From NCBI GenBank assembly GCA_017419895.1, contig JAFOKI010000268.1, positions 1-6,350 of the forward strand: a DNA stretch of 6,350 nucleotides. Reading direction: 5' to 3'. A program made the translations under genes and the position numbers. The first letter of the stretch is position 1. Each line of letters opens with the position of its first letter. The stretch comes from Eubacterium sp. Lineage in GTDB: Bacteria; Bacillota; Clostridia; Peptostreptococcales; Anaerovoracaceae. The notes beneath the pieces are model-generated. The model searched no databases and was not told the DNA's origin. It saw only the letters and a list, made by a program, of their open reading frames with translations. Of this stretch, positions 1 through 6,350 are shown piece after piece.

Positions 1-3000
1 ATAGCAGCCAGGTGCGGTGTTTTCGCTAAAACAGACATTCAACCGCTCATAAACGATGGTGCTGCGGTTCCTGACCTTGCGGCTTCAATATTCCAGTCTG
101 TAGTAAACCAGACTATAAGCGGGCTTGCGTGCGGACATCCTATCAGGGGTAAAGTAGCTTTTCTGGGAGGACCTCTTTCGTTCCTGTCGGAACTCAGGCA
201 AAGGTTTATCGAGACTCTCAATATGGAACAGGAAGATGTCATATTCCCGGACAACGCATGGAACTTTGTTGCCATGGGTGCTGCTTTCCTTGCGGAAGAC
301 GAACAGCCGAGGAAACTGTCAGATATACTGTCCAATATTGAGAATGCTGACCAGAGCCTTCTTTCTGAGACTAAGCGAATAGATCCGCTGTTTGAGGATA
401 AAGAATCCTATGAAAAATTCAAGGCGCGTCACGATAAGGACAAAATAAAAAGAAAAGATATCAAAAGGGCGAGAGGCAAGGTATACCTCGGCATCGATGC
501 CGGTTCTACCACAACTAAGGCAGCCTTGATCGATGGCGACAATTATCTGTTGTTCTCGGAATACAAGAGCAACGAAGGAAACCCCATCGAGGTAGTGAAG
601 GGGATACTTCGCGAACTTTACGCCCAGCTCCCAAAAGATGCTTATATTGCCAATACATGCGTCACCGGATACGGCGAAGGACTCATAAAGGCGGCTTTCA
701 AGGCCGATATGGGTGAGATCGAAACGATGGCTCACTATAAAGCAGCCGCTGATTTCCTCCCCGGTGTCGACTTCATCCTCGATATCGGCGGCCAGGACAT
801 GAAGTGCATGAAGATCAAGGACGGCGCGATATACAGCATCATGCTCAATGAGGCTTGCTCTTCAGGATGCGGCTCATTCCTTGAAACCTACGCGAAATCT
901 GTCAACCTTGACACGAGAGCATTCGCGCAGGAAGCTTTGTATTCGGAGAATCCCGTTGACCTCGGTACACGCTGCACTGTATTCATGAACTCAAAGGTCA
1001 AACAGGCGCAAAAAGAAGGCGCGACGATAGGGGATATCTCCGCGGGTCTTTCATACTCTGTAATCAAAAATGCTTTGTATAAAGTTATAAAACTCAGAAA
1101 CCCGGATGAGACCGGCGATAAAGTCGTTGTCCAGGGTGGAACTTTCCTGAACGACGCAGTACTCAGAAGCATAGAGCTTATTATTGGCAAAGATGTCATA
1201 AGACCCGACATTGCGGGACTTATGGGGGCTTACGGATGCTGCATCATAGCGAAAGAGCACTATGTTAAAGGTACACGCTCTTCAATCGTTTCGATGGAAG
1301 AACTGGAAGAATTCTCTGTCAAGCATTCCAGCGGAAGATGCCAGGGCTGCGAGAACCAGTGCCTGCTCACGATAAACAGATTCGCTGACGGATCGCGCTT
1401 TATCACCGGAAACAGATGCGAGAAAGGCGCAGGCGGGAGCATGCACGACAATCAGCTCCCGAACCTATATGAATACAAAGTCAAGAGACTTTTTGGATAT
1501 AAACCTCTGTCCGAGTTCGAGGCAGAGCGCGGCGACATCGCGATTCCACGCGTTCTCAACATGTACGAGAACTATCCGTTCTGGTTCAGATTTTTCACTG
1601 AGCTGAAATTCAGAGTTGTGCTTTCACCGCAGTCGTCGAGGAAGATCTATGATCTCGGAATCGAGACCATCTCTTCAGACACAGCATGCTATCCGGCAAA
1701 ACTCGTCCATGGACATATCCAGTGGCTCGTGAACGAAGGGTACAAGCTAATATTCTACCCGAGCCTGAATTTCGAGCGTTCAGAAGATCCTGACGCGCCG
1801 AATCATTTCAACTGCCCGGTGGTTGCGACTTACCCGGAAGTAATCGCGAACAACATGGATGATACCTTTGCGGAGAACGACGTGAGATTCGTGCACCCGT
1901 TCCTGCCGTATGACGATGACGCTAGACTCGTTAAAGAACTGGCTCTTCAGATGAGCCGGTATCATATTCCTACTGAAGAGATACGGCATGCGGTAAAAGC
2001 CGCAAGAGCAGAACAGAACAGATTCAAAGCCGACATCCGCAAACAGGGTGAATATGCCCTCAAATACGCAAGGGATCACGGCAAGAAATCAATCATCCTT
2101 TCGGGAAGGCCTTATCATGTAGATCCGGAAATCAATCACGGTATAGACAAGATGATCAGCTCGTTCGACTTTGTTGTTTTGTCCGAAGACTCGGTATCCG
2201 ATAAAGTCAAGCTCGATCGTCCGATCAGAGTTCTCGACCAGTGGGTATATCATTCCAGACTCTACAAAGCCGCCGAATTTGCGGGTACAACAGATGATGT
2301 GGAAGTCGTACAGCTCAACTCGTTCGGCTGCGGACTCGACGCGGTCACGACAGACGAAGTCGAGGAACTTCTCGCATCACACAACAAGCTGTATACGGTA
2401 CTTAAGATCGATGAGGTCTCAAACCTCGGAGCAGCAAAGATCAGAGTCAGGTCGCTTAAGGCTGCGATCGAGGAGCGTGAAAAGAACGGAACAAAAGCCC
2501 TGCCGGAATCCAAACCGTATGAGCGTGTTCTGTTCACAAAGGAGATGCGCAAAAACTACACATGCCTCATACCCCAGATGTCGCCGATTCACTTCCAGTA
2601 TCTGAAGGAAGTCATGAAGGATTGCGGATACAATGTCGAACTTCTGCCGGACGTAGACACAAATGCCGTCGACGAAGGCCTGAAATACATCAACAACGAC
2701 GTTTGTTATCCGACAATAGTTTCTCTCGGTCAGATCATTTCGGCGCTTAAATCGGGGAAATACGACCTTAACAAGACCGCCGTGTTCATGTCTCAGACGG
2801 GAGGCGGATGCAGGGCAAGCAACTATGTGTCGCTCCTCAGAAAAGCTTTGAAGGATATGGGCGAGGAACAGATCCCGGTAGTATCGTTCAACTATGTCGG
2901 TCTTGAGAAAAACCCCGGATTCAGCATAACGCCGAAAATGATGATGGAGCTCGCGGTAGGGTGCATTTATGGTGACCTTGCGATGAGGCTGCTTTATGCT

Positions 3001-3843
3001 ACCCGCCCGTACGAGGTAAATCCCGGAGAGTCTGAGCGTGTTCTCGCGTCATGGTACGACAGGATCGTTTACAACACGCTGCATTTCAACAGACAGAAAT
3101 TCAAGCACAATATCCGCAAGATGGTGCGCGACTTTGACAGGATAAAAGTGCGGGATATCAAGAAGCCTAAAGTCGGCGTGGTTGGCGAAATACTTGTCAA
3201 ATATCATCCAAACGCAAACAATGATATCGTCGATATTATCGAGAGAGAAGGCGGTGAAGCCGTGGTTCTCGACATGATCGACTTCTTCCTGTACGGTTTT
3301 TACAGCAAAATCTATAATTACCAGCATCTTTCGGGCAGCAAGAGAACGATGCAGATAAACGCTGCCGCGATCAAGGCGGTAGAGTGGCTCAGGGCACCTG
3401 TACGCGACGCGCTCAGGGAAAGCATACACTTCAGTGAACCGGCCAGGATCGAGCAGACTGCGGATGCGGCAACGAAAGTCCTTTCGATCGGAAACCAGTG
3501 CGGCGAGGGCTGGCTCCTCGTCGGTGAAATGGTCGAGATGATACACAATGGAGTTGACAACATAGTCTGCCTGCAGCCGTTCGGATGCCTGCCTAACCAT
3601 GTGGTTGGAAAGGGAATGCTCAAACAGATAAGGAAAATGAATCCCAAGGCAAATGTCGCGGCTATAGATTATGACCCCGGCGCAAGCACGGTAAACCAGC
3701 TCAACAGGATCAAACTCATGATGAGTACCGCCAGGAAGAACGCCGAAGAAGCGATGACTCCGGAAGAACGTGAAGAGTATAAAAGGGATCTTGACCGCAT
3801 CGCTGAGCGCGCAAAAGCAAAAAGCGGTATAAGGACTGCGTGA
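1..3843 (+). CDS. Acyl-CoA dehydratase activase fusion protein (tandem BcrAD/BadFG-type ATPase + HgdB-like/DUF2229), 5'-truncated by the window
   Basis: The open frame runs from base 1 to the TGA at 3841-3843 (1280 visible residues). The ATG at 223 is internal: the frame is open and homologous upstream, so the true start lies outside the window. Residues below are numbered from base 1. Residues 1-100 are the tail of a first ASKHA ATPase domain (RCGVF at 4-8, FLGGP at 54-58, [10 protein letters not shown] at 86-95). After a charged linker, a full second ATPase domain spans about 161-420: [10 protein letters not shown] phosphate loop from 164, DIGGQD at 261-266, NEAC with C286 and C290, RCTVF with C325, QGGTF at 378-382. 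C286 and C325 align with the two Cys that bind the shared [4Fe-4S] cluster in the HgdC/CompA activator. A CxxCxxxC cluster (447, 450, 454) plus C473 follows. DUF2229-like and HgdB-like regions occupy about 515-1260, with DTACYPAK (C563), SGRPYH (701-706), FGCG (C777), NDVCYP (C902), TGGGC (C937), NQCGEG (C1167) and QPFGC (C1196). Known family members are about 1400 residues, so roughly 100-200 N-terminal residues are missing. By family it is a cytosolic ATP-dependent low-potential electron donor or dehydratase-like enzyme; its substrate is unknown, and no separate dehydratase gene is visible here. Confidence 0.93.
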   Translation: MAARCGVFAKTDIQPLINDGAAVPDLAASIFQSVVNQTISGLACGHPIRGKVAFLGGPLSFLSELRQRFIETLNMEQEDVIFPDNAWNFVAMGAAFLAEDEQPRKLSDILSNIENADQSLLSETKRIDPLFEDKESYEKFKARHDKDKIKRKDIKRARGKVYLGIDAGSTTTKAALIDGDNYLLFSEYKSNEGNPIEVVKGILRELYAQLPKDAYIANTCVTGYGEGLIKAAFKADMGEIETMAHYKAAADFLPGVDFILDIGGQDMKCMKIKDGAIYSIMLNEACSSGCGSFLETYAKSVNLDTRAFAQEALYSENPVDLGTRCTVFMNSKVKQAQKEGATIGDISAGLSYSVIKNALYKVIKLRNPDETGDKVVVQGGTFLNDAVLRSIELIIGKDVIRPDIAGLMGAYGCCIIAKEHYVKGTRSSIVSMEELEEFSVKHSSGRCQGCENQCLLTINRFADGSRFITGNRCEKGAGGSMHDNQLPNLYEYKVKRLFGYKPLSEFEAERGDIAIPRVLNMYENYPFWFRFFTELKFRVVLSPQSSRKIYDLGIETISSDTACYPAKLVHGHIQWLVNEGYKLIFYPSLNFERSEDPDAPNHFNCPVVATYPEVIANNMDDTFAENDVRFVHPFLPYDDDARLVKELALQMSRYHIPTEEIRHAVKAARAEQNRFKADIRKQGEYALKYARDHGKKSIILSGRPYHVDPEINHGIDKMISSFDFVVLSEDSVSDKVKLDRPIRVLDQWVYHSRLYKAAEFAGTTDDVEVVQLNSFGCGLDAVTTDEVEELLASHNKLYTVLKIDEVSNLGAAKIRVRSLKAAIEEREKNGTKALPESKPYERVLFTKEMRKNYTCLIPQMSPIHFQYLKEVMKDCGYNVELLPDVDTNAVDEGLKYINNDVCYPTIVSLGQIISALKSGKYDLNKTAVFMSQTGGGCRASNYVSLLRKALKDMGEEQIPVVSFNYVGLEKNPGFSITPKMMMELAVGCIYGDLAMRLLYATRPYEVNPGESERVLASWYDRIVYNTLHFNRQKFKHNIRKMVRDFDRIKVRDIKKPKVGVVGEILVKYHPNANNDIVDIIEREGGEAVVLDMIDFFLYGFYSKIYNYQHLSGSKRTMQINAAAIKAVEWLRAPVRDALRESIHFSEPARIEQTADAATKVLSIGNQCGEGWLLVGEMVEMIHNGVDNIVCLQPFGCLPNHVVGKGMLKQIRKMNPKANVAAIDYDPGASTVNQLNRIKLMMSTARKNAEEAMTPEEREEYKRDLDRIAERAKAKSGIRTA

Positions 3844-3850
3844 ACAGGTA

Positions 3851-3879
3851 TTGATTATTCGGACAATTGATTGTAAAAT
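3851..3879 (+). promoter_or_regulatory. Candidate sigma-A promoter for yebC
   Basis: TTGATT (3851-3856) and TAAAAT (3874-3879) are separated by 17 nt, in an AT-rich gap between the activase gene and yebC. A second, offset pair with the same geometry, TTGATT (3867-3872) and TAAATT (3890-3895), overlaps it. Matches are partial and AT-rich DNA yields such pairs by chance, so I cannot say which, if either, is used. Because no convincing terminator ends the upstream gene, yebC may also receive read-through. Confidence 0.4.
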
Positions 3880-3908
3880 AAATTGTTAATAAATTTTTGA
3901 TCTGAACT

Positions 3909-3918
3909 AAAGGAGGTG
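3909..3918 (+). promoter_or_regulatory. Ribosome binding site of yebC
   Basis: AAAGGAGGTG is a near-perfect anti-16S complement with 7 nt between GGAGG (3912-3916) and the ATG at 3924. It fixes the start codon and predicts efficient translation. Confidence 0.9.
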
Positions 3919-3923
3919 TCTCG

Positions 3924-4655
3924 ATGGGTAGACACGGCACTATCGCAGGAAGAAAAGCGGCGCAGGATTCCAAGAGAGCAGCGCTGTTCACAAAGTACGC
4001 AAAGGCGATCACGGTCGCGGCAAAAGACGGAGGAGATCCGGATTATAACGCAGGTCTCAGAGTAGCCATCGAAAAAGCCAAAGGCATAGGCATGCCGAAC
4101 GACAATATCACGCGCGCCATCAAAAAAGGAACGGGTGAACTCGGCGGAGCAACATATGAAGAGCTTACTTTTGAGGGTTACGGTGCAGGCGGAGTTGCAA
4201 TGATCGTTGAATGTCTGACGGACAACACGAACAGAACAACGGCTGCCGTACGTTCGATGTTTGATAAACACGGCGGAAACATAGGTACTCCGGGATGCGT
4301 TTCCTATATGTTCTCGAGACAGGGTGTTATCATTATTGAAAAAGAAGATGACATGGACGAGGACACGGTAATGGAAATGGCTCTTGAAGCAGGCGCCGAC
4401 GACATGATCGTGAACGAAGACAACTTTGAGATAAGAACTGATCCGTCGGTTTATGGTGAAGTTGACCAGGCTATCCGCGCTGCAGGGTATAATGTTGTTG
4501 AGTCCGAGATCGAACAGATTCCCTCGGTAGAAAGCACCCCTGAAGAAAAAGACCTGAAAAAACTAAAGAAACTCTTCGACGCGCTCGAGGACAATGATGA
4601 CGTACAGAATGTTCACTCGAACTGCTCGATCGACCTTGAGGAAATAGAACTCTGA
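3924..4655 (+). CDS. yebC: YebC/PmpR/TACO1-family protein
   Basis: This complete 243-residue protein, a usual length for the family (about 240-250), starts at the ATG behind a strong Shine-Dalgarno and ends with TGA at 4653-4655. The N-terminal domain has the family hallmarks KAAQDSKRAALFTK (residues 12-25), AIEKAKGIGMPNDNITRAIKKGTGE (49-73, in part) and YEELTFEGYGAGGVAMIVE (78-96), then TDNTNRTTAAVR and the GNIG.PG.V.YMF segment. The C-terminal domain is acidic and ends in a DNDDVQNVHSN stretch typical of the family. The N-terminus reads MGRHGTIAGR rather than the MAGHSKWANIKHR of classic YebC, a variant I associate with Clostridia. Family members were long called DNA-binding transcriptional regulators (PmpR). 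More recent work on bacterial YebC and mitochondrial TACO1 points to a ribosome-associated translation factor that relieves stalling at proline-rich stretches. Which role applies here cannot be read from the sequence. The gene lies 80 nt after the activase gene and is closed by its own intrinsic terminator, so it is probably the last gene of its unit. Confidence 0.96.
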   Translation: MGRHGTIAGRKAAQDSKRAALFTKYAKAITVAAKDGGDPDYNAGLRVAIEKAKGIGMPNDNITRAIKKGTGELGGATYEELTFEGYGAGGVAMIVECLTDNTNRTTAAVRSMFDKHGGNIGTPGCVSYMFSRQGVIIIEKEDDMDEDTVMEMALEAGADDMIVNEDNFEIRTDPSVYGEVDQAIRAAGYNVVESEIEQIPSVESTPEEKDLKKLKKLFDALEDNDDVQNVHSNCSIDLEEIEL

Positions 4656-4680
4656 CCGATTGATTTTGTGATTTGTCAAC

Positions 4681-4713
4681 AAAGCAGGCGCACTGCACGC
4701 GCGCCTGCTTTTT
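4681..4713 (+). terminator. Intrinsic terminator after yebC
   Basis: A perfect 11-bp stem, AAAGCAGGCGC (4681-4691) pairing with GCGCCTGCTTT (4701-4711), has a 9-nt loop and runs into a T5 tract (4709-4713). It starts 25 nt after the yebC stop codon. The strong GC core suggests efficient termination, insulating the downstream 6S/polA region from yebC transcription. Confidence 0.93.
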
Positions 4714-4724
4714 CATAAAAACAA

Positions 4725-4776
4725 ATTGGCTTTGTTGGATGGGCTAAGCAAGATAAAGTATTGAAATCAAGCCAAT
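4725..4776. repeat. 8-bp inverted repeat around the 6S promoter
   Basis: ATTGGCTT (4725-4732) and AAGCCAAT (4769-4776) are exact inverted copies 36 nt apart. The right arm lies between the -35 and -10 boxes of the predicted 6S promoter, a position where a bound protein could repress. The arms are short and no known operator is recognised, so it may be chance. Confidence 0.3.
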
Positions 4777-4789
4777 ATGATGATATAAT
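4761..4789 (+). promoter_or_regulatory. Strong extended -10 sigma-A promoter of the 6S-like RNA
   Basis: TTGAAA (4761-4766) is followed after exactly 17 nt by TATAAT (4784-4789), a perfect -10 box preceded by TGA (4781-4783), which makes an extended -10 element. Initiation is predicted at the purines around 4796-4797, just before the 5' strand of the closing stem of the downstream RNA. This is the best promoter in the window. Confidence 0.88.
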
Positions 4790-4900
4790 AAAACCAGCCT
4801 GGAACATTCGTTAAGGATCATAATTGAACCTACAGCTTTTTATAGGGAACCCGGTGCGGAAAGCGATGGCATGCCTCCATCGAGTGGACGTCAGAACGAT

Positions 4901-4929
4901 TTGCCAAGGTACCCACCTATCGTTATGAT
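4901..4929 (+). promoter_or_regulatory. Candidate polA promoter inside the 6S-like gene
   Basis: TTGCCA (4901-4906) and TATGAT (4924-4929) each match the sigma-A consensus at 5 of 6 positions, with an optimal 17-nt spacer. Initiation would fall near 4936-4937, giving polA a leader of about 58 nt. It is the only good hexamer pair I see between the 6S start and polA. The -10 box coincides with the small bubble hairpin of the 6S-like RNA, so its sequence may be kept for RNA structure instead. Confidence 0.42.
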
Positions 4930-4943
4930 AGGCGTCAATTAAC

Positions 4944-4967
4944 ATCCTGACGGTGCTTCGGGTTTTT
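4944..4967 (+). terminator. 3' end of the 6S-like RNA: closing-stem strand plus T5 tract
   Basis: The 3' strand of the closing stem (4944-4962) ends in GGG followed directly by TTTTT (4963-4967). The long stem plus U tract may act as the termination signal or mark a processing site. The short, G-interrupted T run and the imperfect distal stem suggest leaky termination, which would allow read-through into polA. Confidence 0.4.
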
Positions 4968-4981
4968 GCTTGCCATAACAC

Positions 4982-4988
4982 GGAGAGG
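4982..4988 (+). promoter_or_regulatory. Ribosome binding site of polA
   Basis: GGAGAGG lies 6 nt before the ATG at 4995 and supports that start. It begins 14 nt after the T tract of the 6S-like RNA. Confidence 0.82.
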
Positions 4989-4994
4989 ATAAAT

Positions 4995-6350
4995 ATGAGT
5001 GAGAGAATTGTCATAATCGACGGCAACAGCCTGATCAACCGCGCATATTACGCGATGCAGAAACCGATGGTGACCAAGGAGGGGATTTTCACCCAGGGCA
5101 TCTTCGGTTTTCTTAATATGCTTAACAAGATCATGGACGAACAGAAGCCTGATTACATGGCGGTGGCTTGGGACAGAAAAGCTCCAACGTTCAGGCATAA
5201 ATCATATACTGATTATAAAGCAGGAAGAAAATCGATGCCGCCTGAACTCGCAATGGAACTTCCGCTCATGAAGGATATCCTCACAGCGATGCATATCCCC
5301 AATTTCGAGACGGATGGTTTCGAAGCTGACGATATCATCGGTACTATCGCAAGAGAAGCCGAGGAAGCGGGATTGGAGCCTTTGATCGTTACAGGTGACA
5401 GAGATGCGCTTCAGCTGGTCACGGATGTGACACATGTCCTTATAACCAAGAAGGGCGTGTCGGAATTCGAACTCTATGATAACGACAAGATGCTTGAACG
5501 TTACGGCGTGACTCCGAAGCAGTTCATAGATCTTAAAGGACTCATGGGTGACAGTTCGGATAATATTCCCGGAATACCGGGAGTTGGTGAAAAAACCGGG
5601 ATCAAACTTATCCAGCAATTTGGTTCGGTAGCAGACATGCTCGCCAGGACTGATGAGATAGCCAATGCCAAACTTCGCGCTAAAGTTGAGGAGAACGCGA
5701 CGCTTGCGGCAATGAGCAGGCGGCTCGCTGAGATAGTGACGAATGTTCCGATAGAATACGATTTTGACGAACTTAAAGTGCGTGAACCGGACAGGGATGA
5801 ACTCATCCGAATATACAAAAAGCTCGAATTCAATAAATTCCTTAAGGCTTTGAAAGCGTCCGATTCTGAGACGACACAGAAAAAAGAAGTGACGGCTGAT
5901 ATAGCGCCTTTTGTTCCGGTGAAAATCGAAACAGGCTCAGATGACGCATTCAGAAGGATCGAAGAAATACCGGACGGCGCCGAAGTCGGGCTGAAAGTTT
6001 TTGGAAACAACGATCATGTGGGTAAGCCAAGGATCGACGGTATTGCTATCGCGTATGGCGGGACTGTATTATTCATCCCGTTCCCGGTTGAAGTGGAAAA
6101 AGAACGCCTGCTTGCGTCTTTGCTCGATTCCAAGAGATTCGGATATGTCGGACACGATCTCGTCTCAGATTATTACATGCTCAGGTCGATCGGTTCAGTG
6201 CGAACGGATACAGTATTCGACACAGCTGTTGCCCAATACGTAATAGATCCATCATCATCGTCATACGATATAAAAGTACTTGCTGCTGAGTATCTCGGTG
6301 AAGTGCTGAAGACAGAAAAAGAAGTATATGAAGCTGGTGCGCAGCTCGAC
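4995..6350 (+). CDS. polA: DNA polymerase I, N-terminal half (3' end outside the window)
   Basis: The frame is open from the ATG at 4995 to the last base (452 codons); full-length PolA is about 850-900 residues, so the polymerase domain is not visible. Residues 1 to about 290 form the 5'-3' (flap) nuclease with its metal-binding acidic residues: IIDGNSL (D9), VAWDRKAPTFR (D60), YKAGRKSMPPEL (74-85), FEADDIIG (E110, D112, D113), TGDRDALQ (D135, D137) and GDSSDNIPGIPGVGEKT (D186, D189), which leads into the helix-3-turn-helix DNA-binding motif. From about 300 comes a 3'-5' exonuclease-like fold in which motif I (Asp-x-Glu in E. coli) is replaced by EVGLKVFG (330-337), so proofreading is probably inactive, as in Bacillus and Thermus PolA. 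The motif II region, GHDLVSDYYML (386-396), keeps an Asp at 392. The enzyme removes RNA primers and fills gaps during replication and repair. The gene sits 27 nt after a 6S-like RNA with no room for an ordinary promoter between, so it depends on 6S read-through or an internal promoter. Confidence 0.96.
   Translation, partial: MSERIVIIDGNSLINRAYYAMQKPMVTKEGIFTQGIFGFLNMLNKIMDEQKPDYMAVAWDRKAPTFRHKSYTDYKAGRKSMPPELAMELPLMKDILTAMHIPNFETDGFEADDIIGTIAREAEEAGLEPLIVTGDRDALQLVTDVTHVLITKKGVSEFELYDNDKMLERYGVTPKQFIDLKGLMGDSSDNIPGIPGVGEKTGIKLIQQFGSVADMLARTDEIANAKLRAKVEENATLAAMSRRLAEIVTNVPIEYDFDELKVREPDRDELIRIYKKLEFNKFLKALKASDSETTQKKEVTADIAPFVPVKIETGSDDAFRRIEEIPDGAEVGLKVFGNNDHVGKPRIDGIAIAYGGTVLFIPFPVEVEKERLLASLLDSKRFGYVGHDLVSDYYMLRSIGSVRTDTVFDTAVAQYVIDPSSSSYDIKVLAAEYLGEVLKTEKEVYEAGAQLD

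Larger units (their letters stand above)
4796..4967 (+). ncRNA. ssrS: 6S RNA-like regulatory RNA (ssrS type)
   Basis: This is a non-coding transcript of about 172 nt, close to the usual 6S length of 160-200 nt. It begins just after a near-consensus promoter and ends at a T5 run (4963-4967). Read by hand, 4798-4818 pairs with 4944-4962 (one mismatch, two single-base bulges). After a 2x2 loop, 4821-4827 pairs perfectly with 4935-4941. A large central bubble follows (4828-4844 facing 4915-4934), and its 3' strand can form its own hairpin, CCTATC (4916-4921) with GATAGG (4927-4932). The apical arm is closed by GGGAACC (4845-4851) with GGTACCC (4908-4914, one A-A mismatch) and carries a hairpin CGATGG (4864-4869) with CCATCG (4877-4882). 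Closing stem, open bubble and apical arm are the signature of 6S RNA, which mimics an open promoter and binds housekeeping-sigma RNA polymerase, mainly in stationary phase. I identified it by architecture, size and promoter, not by a covariance model. T-box, SRP RNA, tmRNA and RNase P consensus motifs are absent. Confidence 0.8.

Noticed and set aside
223..225. ATG as the start of the large activase protein
   Set aside because: The same frame is open to base 1 and encodes recognisable ATPase-domain sequence (RCGVF, FLGGP) before this Met; no ribosome binding site precedes it. The true start is upstream of the window.
2171..2605. 144-codon open frame in a second + frame
   Set aside because: Its Ser/Arg/Thr-rich translation has no motifs and it lies fully inside the activase gene.
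3049..3600. 183-codon open frame on the minus strand
   Set aside because: It is wholly antisense to conserved coding sequence of the activase fusion, has no family motifs and no convincing ribosome binding site; a shadow frame.
3863..3898. Intrinsic terminator for the activase gene
   Set aside because: The only inverted repeat is a 6-bp A/T-rich stem with a 12-nt loop, separated from the T run; too weak to call.
3855..4271. 138-codon minus-strand open frame over yebC
   Set aside because: Overlaps conserved yebC codons and the yebC ribosome binding site region; no independent support.
4796..4967. T-box, other riboswitch, SRP RNA, tmRNA or RNase P RNA
   Set aside because: I see no AGGGTGG-type T-box antiterminator core, no SRP GGAAG-loop signature, no tRNA-like 3' end and no RNase P GAGGAAAGTC motif. 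A metabolite riboswitch before polA would also be unexpected, and the bubble-in-a-long-hairpin fold fits 6S better.
4811..5198. Minus-strand open frames of 75 and 87 codons across the 6S/polA start
   Set aside because: They cover the structured RNA and the conserved polA N-terminus; no start signals or family similarity.
5501..6010. 169-codon Ser-rich open frame on the minus strand
   Set aside because: Antisense to conserved polA motifs. The Ser-rich low-complexity composition is typical of shadow frames in this codon usage.
1..6350. CRISPR array, transposon, tRNA genes or a novel defence cassette
   Set aside because: No direct-repeat arrays, transposase-like reading frames, terminal inverted repeats or tRNA cloverleaf signatures were found, and gene content is housekeeping plus a known enzyme family.

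Overview
The window reads like an ordinary chromosomal stretch of an anaerobic, moderate-GC Firmicute, probably a member of the Clostridia. I infer this from the family content: a giant CoA-dehydratase-activase fusion, a YebC with the Clostridia-like 'MGRHGTIAGRKAAQD' N-terminus, a PolA whose proofreading domain has lost its first catalytic motif, strong AGGAGG-type ribosome binding sites, and a Gram-positive-style 6S-like RNA. The genus cannot be fixed from the sequence. All supported genes are on the + strand.

Layout: (1) Bases 1-3843 are the 3' part (1280 codons, no start in the window) of a very large protein. It joins two BcrAD/BadFG/HgdC-type ATPase domains, a Cys-rich linker and HgdB-like / DUF2229-type regions. 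(2) An 80-nt AT-rich gap (3844-3923) has no convincing terminator but carries promoter-like hexamers and a strong Shine-Dalgarno. (3) 3924-4655 is a complete yebC-family gene, closed by an 11-bp GC-rich intrinsic terminator (4681-4713). (4) 4714-4994 has no protein gene. It holds a near-consensus extended -10 promoter (4761-4789) driving a transcript of about 172 nt (about 4796-4967). This folds as a long closing stem, a central bubble with a small hairpin on its 3' strand, and an apical arm, which is the architecture of 6S RNA (ssrS). (5) 4995-6350 is the first 452 codons of polA (DNA polymerase I), running off the window. It has an intact 5' nuclease domain and the start of a degenerate 3'-5' exonuclease domain.

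The genes do not form one pathway. The activase fusion belongs to radical/ATP-driven electron-transfer enzymology of unknown substrate; YebC, 6S RNA and PolA are housekeeping functions in translation, transcription control and DNA repair. The most interesting part is the 6S-like locus. It lies tightly between a strong terminator and polA (27 nt from its predicted 3' end to the polA ATG), so polA must be transcribed either by read-through of the 6S unit or from a promoter inside the 6S gene. A good candidate, TTGCCA-17-TATGAT, lies in the 6S 3' half. I found no CRISPR array, mobile element, tRNA or obviously new defence system.
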